Shown here in pieces: positions 15,644 to 23,288 of a stretch of DNA of 64,000 nucleotides. The notes beneath the pieces are model-generated. The model had not been told where the DNA came from. It saw only the letters and a list, made by a program, of their open reading frames with translations, and made no database searches. The translations under genes and the position numbers were made by a program. Within the stretch, counting starts at the first letter, position 1. Every line of letters begins with the position of its first letter. This DNA comes from Clostridia bacterium (lineage in GTDB: Bacteria; Bacillota; Clostridia; TANB77; CAG-508): contig JAFWIH010000021.1 of assembly GCA_017533795.1 (NCBI GenBank), forward strand, positions 1 to 64,000, written 5' to 3'.

Positions 15644-16042
15644 ATGAAAGAAGTTGTTATGTATAAATGTAAAGACTGTGGGAAAAGTTATGACCTTGAA
15701 AGATTAGCATTAGAATGTGAATTTAATCATGCTAAGGAAAGATTGGCAAATCAATACTTACAAGATGGATTCAATTTAAATTTTATTAATGCGATGATAG
15801 GTTTTAATTGGAATTTGTCAGAAGAAATGAAAAAAATTACAAAAGATAATTGTTTTATAATTTCACATTGGCAATGTTGTCAAAAACCTGCTTATCAAAT
15901 AACGCAGATAGACTACCATGGGAATTTATACTTATGGGGAATAGGCAGTTGGAATGGGGGATATGGAGGCTGGAAAAATGTAAATGATTATGAGCTTAAA
16001 AAGATATATCCTAAAGAACAGTTATATAAATATACGAGGTAA
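15644..16042 (+). CDS. Hypothetical protein with N-terminal Cys motif
   Basis: The 132-residue product begins MKEVVMYKCKDCGKSYDLER, with CxxC and further C/H at ALECEFNH, which together could bind one zinc ion. The rest contains aromatic-rich beta segments (HWQCCQKPAYQITQIDYHG, WNGGYGGWKNV). Unknown family. GGAGG lies 6 bases upstream. Confidence 0.62.
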   Translation: MKEVVMYKCKDCGKSYDLERLALECEFNHAKERLANQYLQDGFNLNFINAMIGFNWNLSEEMKKITKDNCFIISHWQCCQKPAYQITQIDYHGNLYLWGIGSWNGGYGGWKNVNDYELKKIYPKEQLYKYTR

Positions 16043-16046
16043 GATT

Positions 16047-16194
16047 ATGAAATTTAATTATTCACCATTAGAACGGAATATGTGTAAAATGCTTAGGCTG
16101 TTATAGGCTAGAGCAGGAAAACTTCAAAGGAATTTGGAGATGTGATTATTACAAGGAGGCTAAAGATGACAAAAGAGGAAGAGTTCCTAATTGA
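16047..16194 (+). CDS. Small Cys-rich phage protein with +1 break at CGG
   Basis: From ATG 16047 the frame runs nine codons to GAA, then CGG (16074-16076), and stops 10 codons later. Skipping the C gives GGA ATA TGT and an open frame to TGA 16194: 48 residues with LEGICVKCLGCYRLEQ, then FKGIWRC. CxxCxGCxRLE plus a later Cys is a pattern I know from small phage proteins, so the +1 reading is very likely the ancestral product. It could be a pseudogene, a sequencing error or a recoded gene; six other genes with the same break favour recoding. Confidence 0.7.
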
Positions 16195-16570
16195 AATGAA
16201 AAACTTTTTTGAAAATATAGATAAGCTCAAATTAGACTTAGAAAAACAAATAAGTGAAACAGAAAAAGCAAGAAATGATTTACTACACGAATTAGAATTA
16301 GGAAACTTAAATGCAATAGAAATCATGAAAGTAGCAAAGACATTAAAAGAGGTATTACAGGAACGTAGACAATATAAAGATGAACTTAAAAAAGTAATGA
16401 CATTAAAAGGATTCACAGATAAGTATAACAATAAGCTTATAGTTGGAGACATTATTCAAGCTTTAAAAAATTTAAAAACGTTACAGAAACAACTGGAAGA
16501 AAGAAAATACAGACCTAGAATGATAACCAATTTAAAATGTGTTGAGGAGGAAACAAAAGAATGCCAATAA
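16166..16570 (+). CDS. Coiled-coil phage protein
   Basis: The 134-residue product starts MTKEEEFLIEMKNFFEN at 16166, with AAGGAGG 6 bases ahead; the start overlaps the previous small gene. Residues 10-125 are almost continuous heptads rich in K, E and L. Function unknown. The end overlaps the next start by 10 bases. Confidence 0.65.
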   Translation: MTKEEEFLIEMKNFFENIDKLKLDLEKQISETEKARNDLLHELELGNLNAIEIMKVAKTLKEVLQERRQYKDELKKVMTLKGFTDKYNNKLIVGDIIQALKNLKTLQKQLEERKYRPRMITNLKCVEEETKECQ

Positions 16571-16945
16571 ACAGTAAAAGAAAACGGTAAAAATGGAGAA
16601 TTATATGTTGTAAATAAATTTAAAGAGTACGGATATAAATGTAATAGAACAGCACAGTATAAAGGAAATACAGGCAGAGCTGATGACATAGAGGGAATAG
16701 ATTACATACATGCAGAAGTCAAATTTGTTGAAAGGCTTAATTTAGATAATGCAATGAATCAGGCAATAAGAGATAGTTTAGCAAGTGATAGAGAAGCAAT
16801 GCCTACAGTATTTCATAAAAAGAATTATCAAGGGCTTATGGTTACAATGAGATTTGAAGACTGGATTTTATTATATAACAGTTATTATAGTGACAGGAAA
16901 ATATCAAAAATGATAACAGAAAACGAGGAGCTAGAAGAAAAATGA
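16561..16945 (+). CDS. PD-(D/E)xK Holliday-junction resolvase-like protein with +1 break at CGG
   Basis: ATG 16561 has a GAGGAGG site. Eight codons (MPINSKRK) lead to CGG (16585-16587), after which TAA follows at once. Skipping the C gives GGT AAA AAT GGA and an open frame to 16945: 127 residues, KGKNGELYVVNKFKEYGY, then GRADDIEG and YIHAEVKFVE. The D...ExK core and the opening 'INS..KG..GE' match archaeal Hjc/PDDEXK-type phage nucleases that cut branched DNA. The Gly at the break is conserved in that opening. An assembly error is the main alternative. Confidence 0.75.
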
Positions 16946-17571
16946 AACAATATGGTTTATATAATATAAAAGACCATGAACAATGTGAATACTTTGGAAC
17001 CAAGAGGGAAGTTGCTAAATATTTAGGGTTGAGTTACAGCTATCTAGGAAGTTATCTCACAAGAAAGAAACATGGAACACAAGAGTTATTAAAACATAAA
17101 TATGATTTGGTTGAAATAGTAAACGAAGAAACAGAAATTGAAGAACCACCCCAAAAGACTAATGAAGAAATATGGCAAGATATATTAAATGCTTTTGGTT
17201 ACATAGATTCTACACCTGAGGAAGAAATAGCAAAATTTAAAGTATTTGATGAATTTAACTGGCACCTTAAAGGATTAGTAAATCAAGTTATATATGATGA
17301 AGAATGGAAACAGATACCAGGATTTACATATTCATTAAGTAACTGGGGACGCGTAAGAAATGACAAAAACGAAAAATTAAAAGCCACAAGAAATCACAGA
17401 TGGATAATACAGGTAGACATATACAAAGATGGTAAAAGATATACAATAAATGTTCCAAGAATGGAAGCACATTTATTTATTAGACCAGTAAAAGAAAATG
17501 AAAGAGTAACTTATATTGATGGAGATAGAAGAAACAACTGGTATAAAAACTTAAAAATAGTAAGTATGTAA
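16942..17571 (+). CDS. NUMOD4/HNH-like endonuclease-type protein
   Basis: The 209-residue protein has an N-terminal DNA-binding-like part (REVAKYLGLSYSYLGSYLT) and a C-terminal NUMOD4 motif (EEWKQIPGFTYSLSNWGRVRN, about 120-140) followed by an HNH-like block (PRMEAHLFI...YIDGDRRNNW). NUMOD4 with HNH is typical of phage homing endonucleases. The first His of HNH is not evident, so it may be catalytically weak. The start overlaps the previous stop (ATGA). Confidence 0.72.
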   Translation: MKQYGLYNIKDHEQCEYFGTKREVAKYLGLSYSYLGSYLTRKKHGTQELLKHKYDLVEIVNEETEIEEPPQKTNEEIWQDILNAFGYIDSTPEEEIAKFKVFDEFNWHLKGLVNQVIYDEEWKQIPGFTYSLSNWGRVRNDKNEKLKATRNHRWIIQVDIYKDGKRYTINVPRMEAHLFIRPVKENERVTYIDGDRRNNWYKNLKIVSM

Positions 17572-17642
17572 ACATACATACCTGTAATATAGCATATTAC
17601 AAATATAAACTATAAGCTTATTGCTTATATGGGAGGAAATAA

Positions 17643-17837
17643 ATGGAAGAATATGAAATTAAACAAATAAAACAGTTAGTAGAAATAAGAACAATTTTAA
17701 GTGGTATGGCAATAATTCATGACATTAATGAAAAAAATAATGATTATTATAGACCAGTAAAGAATACAAGCAGACAAGATTGTTATAAGGCTTTATATGA
17801 AATTAATGAACTTGTAGGAAGGATAAAATGGCATTAG
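17643..17837 (+). CDS. Small hypothetical phage protein
   Basis: The 64-residue product is soluble and helical (YEIKQIKQLVEIRTILSGM). A GGGAGG site lies 6 bases upstream after a 70-base gap. The gap contains short inverted repeats around CTTATTGCTTATATGGG but no clear signal. Unrecognised. Confidence 0.6.
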   Translation: MEEYEIKQIKQLVEIRTILSGMAIIHDINEKNNDYYRPVKNTSRQDCYKALYEINELVGRIKWH

Positions 17838-17840
17838 AAG

Positions 17841-17931
17841 ATGTTAAGATTTATTATAGGATTAATACTACGGTACATGGATAGGCATAGTAATAATGTG
17901 TTTATTTATAGTAGGTAAGGAGGAAAAATAA
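17841..17931 (+). CDS. Tiny membrane protein (29 aa) with +1 break at CGG
   Basis: Ten codons from ATG 17841 (MLRFIIGLIL) lead to CGG (17871-17873); the zero frame then reads a hydrophilic tail to TAA. Skipping the C gives GGT ACA TGG and GTWIGIVIMCLFIVGKEEK, ending 17931. The joined sequence is one membrane helix with the Gly spacing and MCL...GKEE ending common to small single-helix proteins in clostridial phages. The zero-frame version would place RYMDRHSN in mid-membrane. The start has only a weak site, and an in-frame stop just upstream fixes the frame. Confidence 0.6.
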
Positions 17932-17932
17932 A

Positions 17933-18127
17933 ATGTGTGAATATTGTAATACAGATTATAAAGTATTAAATAAAACAAAAGAATATTCAGATATTGAAAT
18001 ATCTTTATATACTGCTATTAAAGGAATTAGAGTTCGAGCAATATTTGATAACACAGGATTATTCAAAACACAAGATGTCATTAGAATAAATTACTGTCCT
18101 ATGTGTGGAAGAAAGTTAGGTGATTAA
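17933..18127 (+). CDS. Small zinc-ribbon-like protein
   Basis: The 64-residue product has two CxxC pairs, MCEYCNTDYK at the start and YCPMCGRKLG at the end, a zinc-ribbon typical of phage early proteins. GTAAGGAGG lies 9 bases upstream, inside the end of the preceding gene. Confidence 0.75.
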   Translation: MCEYCNTDYKVLNKTKEYSDIEISLYTAIKGIRVRAIFDNTGLFKTQDVIRINYCPMCGRKLGD

Positions 18128-18130
18128 TAA

Positions 18131-18484
18131 ATGGATATAGAAGAAAAAGAAACAATTGAAAAACAATTTGAAAGAAATTTAGAATTGTTAGTTAGAGGAA
18201 AATTCCCACTAACAGCAACAGCAATTGTAGCTGCAGAGCAACCTATGATTCTATTGTTTAAAGAATTAATACATAGAATAGAAAAACGAGAGTACGAAAT
18301 AGATAAGAAAGAATCAGACTTATATGAAGTTAATAATAGAATGAACGATTTATTAGAAATTGCAGATAATAAAGACAAAATAATAAATGAAATGGCAGAG
18401 TCTATATTTCTTATGAATGGAGATAGAGGTTGTACAAAGCAAGAAAAAATAGATTATTTTACAAAGAAAGTAGAGGGGAAATAA
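18131..18484 (+). CDS. Hypothetical helical phage protein
   Basis: The 117-residue protein is almost wholly helical and charged (MDIEEKETIEKQFERNLELL), with a central hydrophobic patch TATAIVAAEQPMILLF and a C-terminal GDRGCTKQEK. No family recognised. It follows the zinc-ribbon gene by 3 bases. Confidence 0.62.
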   Translation: MDIEEKETIEKQFERNLELLVRGKFPLTATAIVAAEQPMILLFKELIHRIEKREYEIDKKESDLYEVNNRMNDLLEIADNKDKIINEMAESIFLMNGDRGCTKQEKIDYFTKKVEGK

Positions 18485-18485
18485 A

Positions 18486-18782
18486 ATGGAAAATGAAGAA
18501 AAAAGAATTTTCTTAACACCGCAACAAGCGTTTGATTGTTTAGAAATAAAAGATAGACAAGTACATAATTTTATACAGGCAGGATTTGGATTATTGGGTG
18601 CAGATTGGGATATTCAAGATGTTCAAGAATGTTTAGATGAAGCCACAAGCATTGAAATTGGGGGAAAACAATGCAGAGCATTAAGACATGGGATAGTAGC
18701 AATTAAAGGAAAAAAAGCTTATTTTTTTGAAGCAAATGAAAAAAAATTAAAACAATATGAATTGGAGGAGGAAAACAAATGA
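18486..18782 (+). CDS. Hypothetical phage protein
   Basis: The 98-residue protein begins with RIFLTPQQAFDCLEIKDRQVHNF and has IEIGGKQCRALRHGIVAIKG later. It has mixed helix and strand and no membrane segment. Unrecognised. Its last four bases overlap the next start (ATGA). Confidence 0.62.
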   Translation: MENEEKRIFLTPQQAFDCLEIKDRQVHNFIQAGFGLLGADWDIQDVQECLDEATSIEIGGKQCRALRHGIVAIKGKKAYFFEANEKKLKQYELEEENK

Positions 18783-19226
18783 ACTGTACTAATAAAGAAC
18801 AAGAAACAGCAGAGTGCGAAAAAAGAGGTTGTGAACGGATGTTATTATAATGATGAAATTAAAGTTGGAGAATTGATAAGAACTGAATTTGGAGGCATAG
18901 GAAAGTTTTATAGATCTGCAAGTGAAAGTCCTGATGTTTATTGTTTGTATACAACAAAGTCAGACGGATTAAAATATTCTACCAGATACGATAGTATAAC
19001 AAAACATAGTGAAGACATAAAAGATTTATTAGAGATAAAAGATGTAATCCATTATAGAATAGACAATATATCTACTACATTAGAAACAAAAGGATATATA
19101 GAAAGTATTGTAGATATAAAAGATGAAGAAATGTTAAAAAGCATAAAAGAAAATCAAGATTATCATATATTAGAAATATTAACAAAAGAAAAATGGAATC
19201 AAACAGCATATAAAGTAAAGGAGTAA
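18779..19226 (+). CDS. Cys-motif phage protein with +1 break at CGG
   Basis: ATG 18779 has a strong GGAGGAGG site. Nineteen codons reach TGT GAA, then CGG (18836-18838); the zero frame stops three codons later. Skipping the C gives GGA TGT TAT TAT and an open frame to 19226: 148 residues, joined as EKRGCEGCYYND. The CEGCYY motif after an acidic start is familiar from clostridial phage proteins, and the second part (VGELIRTEFGGIGKF) matches the same type. Without the N-terminal piece the second frame has no plausible start. This is one of the clearest break points. Confidence 0.72.
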
Positions 19227-19229
19227 AAT

Positions 19230-19487
19230 ATGGAAATAAAAACAAAGTATAACATAGGACAACATATATGGGTAATATATGAAGATAGAGGTACTGTACA
19301 GCTATTTGATACAATAATAACATCTATTGATATAGATAAAGAAGGATTAGCGTACTATGTAAAAGAAGGATGGGATTTTCCAGAAGAACAAGTAATACCT
19401 TATGAAGATACAAATAAATTAGTAGCAATGATAAAAGATACAATGAATACAATTCATGAAAGAGAGGAAAAAGAAAATGGTATATAA
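19230..19487 (+). CDS. Hypothetical phage protein
   Basis: The 85-residue product (MEIKTKYNIGQHIWVIYEDR) has a beta-rich N half and a helical C end. It resembles the second half of the preceding protein in length and tone (IGQ...V...) but I cannot assign a family. It follows by 3 bases with an AAAGGAG site. Confidence 0.62.
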   Translation: MEIKTKYNIGQHIWVIYEDRGTVQLFDTIITSIDIDKEGLAYYVKEGWDFPEEQVIPYEDTNKLVAMIKDTMNTIHEREEKENGI

Positions 19488-19854
19488 AGGATATGAATTA
19501 ATAAAAGCAATAGAAAATATGGAGATAGAAAAAGGAACAAGATTTTTTGATAATTATAATAATGAATATAAATATAAAAATTATGGCAGTTTAGAAGAAT
19601 TAGATTTAGTAAAAATAGAACCACAAGGAGAAAGTATACCAGATTATTCAATGTTTATAGATAATGAATTTACAGTAATAGAAGAACAACAAGATATAGA
19701 TATACAAGAAATAGAAGAATTACCACAATGGACTACAAGGAGAGATGGAGAAGTAACTCAACAAGAAGGCAAAAGATTAGAAATGGCAGAAAAAATAAAT
19801 CAGCTAGTACAAGCAGTTAAGCAACTAGACAGAAATATAAAAGATAAGGAGTAG
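19477..19854 (+). CDS. Hypothetical acidic phage protein
   Basis: The 125-residue product starts MVYKGYELIKAIENMEIEKG at 19477 (site AGAGG), overlapping the previous gene by 11 bases. The opening YKGYELIKAI..M.I..GTRF with a later IEELPQ is a pattern of uncharacterised phage proteins. The C terminus is a helical K/E segment. Confidence 0.65.
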   Translation: MVYKGYELIKAIENMEIEKGTRFFDNYNNEYKYKNYGSLEELDLVKIEPQGESIPDYSMFIDNEFTVIEEQQDIDIQEIEELPQWTTRRDGEVTQQEGKRLEMAEKINQLVQAVKQLDRNIKDKE

Positions 19855-19859
19855 GAAAA

Positions 19860-20006
19860 ATGGAAACTTATAAAACTTGTACTAATAAAGATTGTCCAGA
19901 TTTACCAGAAGAAATATTAAGTAGATTATGTGATATTTGGTATCCTTATGGTAGTAAGTGTAGATGTTTAAAAACCTATCAAAATGGAATGAGAAATAAG
20001 GAGTAG
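19860..20006 (+). CDS. Small Cys-rich protein (48 aa)
   Basis: ATG 19860 follows AAGGAG. Cysteines at CTNKDC, LCDIWYPYGSKCRC suggest metal binding. Unrecognised. It is part of a chain of short genes each preceded by AAGGAG. Confidence 0.55.
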   Translation: METYKTCTNKDCPDLPEEILSRLCDIWYPYGSKCRCLKTYQNGMRNKE

Positions 20007-20011
20007 GGAAA

Positions 20012-20137
20012 ATGGATAAGCAAGAATTAAAAGATGCAATAAAATGGTTAAATTCAATAGAAGTAAATAGTGAATGGGAAGCAAGTTGTAGATTATGGAC
20101 AATAACGACACTAGAAGAATTAAAAGATAAGGAGTAG
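20012..20137 (+). CDS. Small hypothetical protein (41 aa)
   Basis: ATG 20012 follows AAGGAGTAGGG. The product is helical with three Trp (AIKWLNSIEVNSEWEASCRLW). Unrecognised. Confidence 0.5.
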   Translation: MDKQELKDAIKWLNSIEVNSEWEASCRLWTITTLEELKDKE

Positions 20138-20142
20138 AAAAG

Positions 20143-20346
20143 ATGGAACAATTAATAATAAATAAAATTGAAAGTGAAATAAATAGATTTAATGAAGTAC
20201 TTACAATGGAAGATAAAGATAATCTAACATTACAATCTTATAAAAACAATTATAAGATAATAAAAGATTATTTAGAAGAATTGTTAGTAGATATAAAGAA
20301 AGTGATAAATAATCCAGTTGTAAGAAAAAAATATGATAAGGGGTAG
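20143..20346 (+). CDS. Small hypothetical helical protein (67 aa)
   Basis: The product is helical and charged (NKIESEINRFNEVLTMEDKD). AAGGAG lies upstream. Unrecognised; probably cytoplasmic. Confidence 0.6.
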   Translation: MEQLIINKIESEINRFNEVLTMEDKDNLTLQSYKNNYKIIKDYLEELLVDIKKVINNPVVRKKYDKG

Positions 20347-20351
20347 GGAAG

Positions 20352-20486
20352 ATGGAAGAATTATTTAAAACATTAAATATAAATGAAATCAATTATTTAT
20401 ATCTTGATTATACAGATAGTCATGGAAATTTTAAAGAACTAAAATTAGATTATAGACATGAAAGCTGTGATAGTGATGGCAACTAA
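20352..20486 (+). CDS. Small hypothetical protein (44 aa)
   Basis: ATG 20352 follows AAGGGGTAGGG. The product (MEELFKTLNINEINYLYLDY) is acidic. It overlaps the next small gene by 11 bases. Unrecognised. Confidence 0.5.
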   Translation: MEELFKTLNINEINYLYLDYTDSHGNFKELKLDYRHESCDSDGN

Positions 20487-20613
20487 TATATGTTTAGACT
20501 GTGCATATCTTGGTGGGAAATGCACTATAGCAAGTGAAGAAATAAGAGAATGTAATGAGTATAAGTTTATTAGAAGAGAAATAGAAAGGAAAGAAAGTAA
20601 TGCTAAAAATTAA
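20476..20613 (+). CDS. Small Cys-rich zinc-binding-like protein (45 aa)
   Basis: The product begins MATNICLDCAYLGGKC and has a further Cys at IRECNEY. The C-x2-C-x6-C-x11-C spacing is typical of small phage zinc-binding proteins. The site GTGATAG is weak, so translation may be coupled to the overlapping gene upstream. Confidence 0.55.
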   Translation: MATNICLDCAYLGGKCTIASEEIRECNEYKFIRREIERKESNAKN

Positions 20614-20848
20614 AGATGATATAGATTTAAAAGAATTAGAAAAGTTTGGATTCTTAAAATATAAAATAATGCAACATGGTAAAGTAGAAACTAAGTATAA
20701 AAAAGACATAAGAGCAGGAGCATATGTAGTAAATAATTATATTGTAGGAACGGATAGAATAATACATTACAATTCAATGTCAGTACATAATGAACTAGAT
20801 GATACGATATATGACTTAATTAAAGCTGATTTAGTAGAAAAAGTATAG
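20600..20848 (+). CDS. Hypothetical protein, first of a tandem pair
   Basis: The 82-residue product starts MLKIKDDIDLKELEKFGF and ends DLIKADLVEKV. Both ends are nearly the same in the next gene, so the two arose by duplication. AGAAAGGAAAG lies upstream. Function unknown. Confidence 0.65.
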   Translation: MLKIKDDIDLKELEKFGFLKYKIMQHGKVETKYKKDIRAGAYVVNNYIVGTDRIIHYNSMSVHNELDDTIYDLIKADLVEKV

Positions 20849-20863
20849 AAAGGGAAGATAGTA

Positions 20864-21103
20864 ATGCTAAAAATTAAAGATGATGTAAAGTTAGAAGAAT
20901 TAGAAAAGTTTGGGTTTAAATATTTTAATGATGTAAGAAGTTATAGATATGGGTGTTTAGATTATCTAAAAGATAGTTTAGAAATTTTTATAAATAATGC
21001 AAGAGTTATAACAATGACAAGTGATAGAAGTATTTTAGAATTAGATGTATTATACGATTTAATTAAAGCTGATTTAGTAGAAAAAATATATAGGGGAGGA
21101 TAA
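20864..21103 (+). CDS. Hypothetical protein, second of a tandem pair
   Basis: The 79-residue product starts MLKIKDDVKLEELEKFGF and ends DLIKADLVEKIYRGG, matching the preceding protein at both ends while the middle differs (YFNDVRSYRYGCLDYL). Divergence in the centre suggests relaxed or altered binding specificity. Function unknown. Confidence 0.65.
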   Translation: MLKIKDDVKLEELEKFGFKYFNDVRSYRYGCLDYLKDSLEIFINNARVITMTSDRSILELDVLYDLIKADLVEKIYRGG

Positions 21104-21108
21104 AACCT

Positions 21109-21279
21109 ATGAATACAGAATACATAAGAAAACAATTAAAACAAGCAATGAACTTAATAGGTAATATAGACTTAAATAATTATGATAATACAAAATGGAA
21201 ACAAAGAAGATTAAATGAAGCATTTGATGTATTATTTGATTTAGATAATTTATTAAGATTAGAGGAGGAAGACCAATGA
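21109..21279 (+). CDS. Small hypothetical protein (56 aa)
   Basis: ATG 21109 follows GGGGAGG. The product is helical (YIRKQLKQAMNLIGNIDLNN) and acidic at the end. Its TGA overlaps the ATG of the next gene (ATGA). Unrecognised. Confidence 0.6.
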   Translation: MNTEYIRKQLKQAMNLIGNIDLNNYDNTKWKQRRLNEAFDVLFDLDNLLRLEEEDQ

Positions 21280-21695
21280 CAAAGGAGTTCCTAGATAATG
21301 TAGAAAATACTAGCAAAGAACTAGAAAGAATAAAAAATAGACTAGAAAAACTAGAACAAAAAGAAAATACAGTATATACAGACCAAGTACAAGGTAGTAG
21401 TAGAAGTTATCCATATGTAAAACATAATGTAAAAATAGAAGGAATATGGATGCCTAAAGATAAAAACCTAAAACATAAATATAAAAAAATGATAAAGAAT
21501 AAAAAACACAAACTTGATAAATTAAAATTACAAGTAGAGTATGAATTAAACTATGTTAAGGACTCTGTAATAAGAGATATAATAAGGTACAAATACATAG
21601 ACAACAAGACATGGTTACAAATAATGTTTTTAATGAATTTTAAATCAGAAAGTACAGCAAAAATGAAATTGAAAAGATTTTTAGAAAAAGTTTAA
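21276..21695 (+). CDS. Phage late-transcription regulator-like protein
   Basis: The 139-residue protein has an N-terminal coiled coil and a C-terminal helix-turn-helix resembling sigma region 4 (VIRDIIRYKYIDNKTWLQIM, then SESTAKMKLKRFL). This matches the ArpU/RinA-type regulators that phages encode at the end of the early region to switch on packaging and head genes. It is the last gene before the noncoding stretch that precedes the late operon, as expected. The family name is inferred from layout, not from a search. Confidence 0.72.
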   Translation: MTKEFLDNVENTSKELERIKNRLEKLEQKENTVYTDQVQGSSRSYPYVKHNVKIEGIWMPKDKNLKHKYKKMIKNKKHKLDKLKLQVEYELNYVKDSVIRDIIRYKYIDNKTWLQIMFLMNFKSESTAKMKLKRFLEKV

Positions 21696-22028
21696 AATGT
21701 GACAAATGTGACGATACAACATGATAAAATGTTAGTAAGTAAAAGAGTAGTTGCTTATCATTAGGTTGATAGGCTTGCCCAGAACTACATTAGTTTGTTT
21801 GTGTATAGAGCAGAGTAAAATCTGTTCTTTTTATTTTGTATATTAAGTTGAGCTAGGCAACTTAATAATAGATTTCATTAACAACTTCCAATATAAAGAC
21901 CTAGGAACTATCCTAGCTAGTTCTGAATATAAATTGTACAAGGGATATTAATAAAATTCTGCTTAGCAGGGGGATATAAACCTGAGGGAATATATCTCTT
22001 GTAGAGTTTATATAAAAGGAGATAACGA
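21696..22028 (+). promoter_or_regulatory. Noncoding leader between early and late operons
   Basis: These 333 bases hold no gene with a start and site. They contain a terminator (21807-21838), then a hairpin TTAAGTTG/CAACTTAA (21843-21865), a region CTAGGAACTATCCTAGCTAGTTC with overlapping complementary arms (about 21900-21926), and CTGC-TTA-GCAG near 21960. The late operon starts at 22029 after AAAAGGAG. The late promoter and the target of the regulator encoded just upstream probably lie here; I see no good -35/-10 pair. Confidence 0.55.
21807..21838 (+). terminator. Terminator at the end of the early operon
   Basis: AGAGCAGA (21807-21814) pairs with TCTGTTCT (21821-21828), with one G-U pair, followed by TTTTATTTT. 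Confidence 0.75.
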
Positions 22029-22163
22029 ATGAAAAGTAAAGGTAGTTATAATGCAAAAATAATAGACTTACAAAATAGACATGATGAGTATATGAGAAAA
22101 AAGTATGAGCTAAAGAAGTTAAAGGACAATAAAACAGGAATTGTTAAAGAGGAGAAAAGATGA
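22029..22163 (+). CDS. Small basic protein (44 aa) opening the late operon
   Basis: ATG 22029 has AAAAGGAGATAACGA ahead. The product is very basic and helical (KIIDLQNRHDEYMRKKYELK). It overlaps the next start by four bases (ATGA). Unrecognised. Confidence 0.6.
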   Translation: MKSKGSYNAKIIDLQNRHDEYMRKKYELKKLKDNKTGIVKEEKR

Positions 22164-23273
22164 AGAATATATTTTATTTTAGTAAGATAAGTAAAATACG
22201 GAGGAACGGAACAATTCCTTTATGAGATAGCAAAGAAGTATAAAAATAAAGATATAACAATTTACTACGATTCTGCAGATGCAACTCAATTACAAAGATT
22301 AAGAGAATTAGTAAGATGTAAAAAACACGTAAAAGGCGAAAAGGTAAAATGTGAAAAAGCTTTTTTAAATTTTAACCTAGACATGATAGATGATATAGAA
22401 GCAGAAGAATATTATTTTGTATCTCATGCTAATTATGAAGAACTACATAGAGTACATGGAGGATATATACCACCAATAGACAATCCGAAGCTAACACACT
22501 ATATAGGAGTATCACAATTTGCAACAGACAAATTAGAAGAGTATAGAAAGAAAATAGGTAAAAAGATAAAGACAATTAAATGTTATAATCCATTAACACT
22601 AGAGCCAAAACAAAAGCTAATTCATCTAGTAAGTGCTTGTAGATTAGATGACAAAGTAAAAGGTGGAGGCAGAACTCTAAAACTAATAGAAGCATTAGAC
22701 AGATACTGCGAAGAGAATAACAGAAATTACATATGGACGATATTTACAAATCCAACAAAGATAAAGATAAATTCTCCAAACGTAATACAAATGCAACCTA
22801 GATTAGATGTAAGACCATTTATAGCAGATGCAGATTATGTAGTACAATTAAGTAATGATATGGAAACATACGGTTATACAATAAATGAAGCACTGGGATA
22901 TGGAGTACCAATAGTAACAACACCTTTAAGTATATTAAAAGAACTACCAATAACAGATAATGAGCATATAGTATTAGATTGGGACTGCGAAAACGTAGAT
23001 GAAGTAGCAAGACAAATATTCGAGAAAGAAGTAAAACCATTTGAGTATAAACCTTTAAAAGATGACTGGGACAACATATTAGCTAAAGGAAGAAGTAACT
23101 ATAAACAAGACTGGAAGAAAACATATTTAGTAGAATGTATAGAAGCATACACAGACATAGTAAAGAATAAATGGATAGAGCCAGGAGAACAATGGGAAGT
23201 AGATTATTTACGCATGGAGTATTTAAACGATTTAGGATTAATTAAAGTAATAGAGGAGATAGACACTAAGTAG
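22160..23273 (+). CDS. GT4-like glycosyltransferase with +1 break at CGG
   Basis: ATG 22160 (site GAGGAG) reads MKNIFYFSKISKI, then CGG (22199-22201); the zero frame stops eight codons later. Skipping the C gives GGA GGA ACG GAA and an open frame to 23273: 370 residues. SKI-GGTEQFLYEIAKKY is the Gly-rich donor-fold start of GT1/GT4 glycosyltransferases, and the C-terminal half has the usual ETYGYTINEALGYGVPIVT block with the catalytic acidic residue. It may modify the virion, the cell wall or incoming-phage receptors. It sits directly ahead of the terminase. The long downstream frame alone would lack the N-terminal strand. Confidence 0.82.
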
Positions 23274-23288
23274 AGGAGATGATAGAGA

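Noticed and set aside
16047..22210. Explaining the broken genes by one extra A in an A-run
   Set aside because: Removing one A from AAAA restores the frame in the genes at 16047, 16561 and 22160, but not in those at 17841, 18779 and 35839. Removing the C of an in-frame CGG works for all six and gives better joints (CVKCLGC, KGKNGE, SKIGG).
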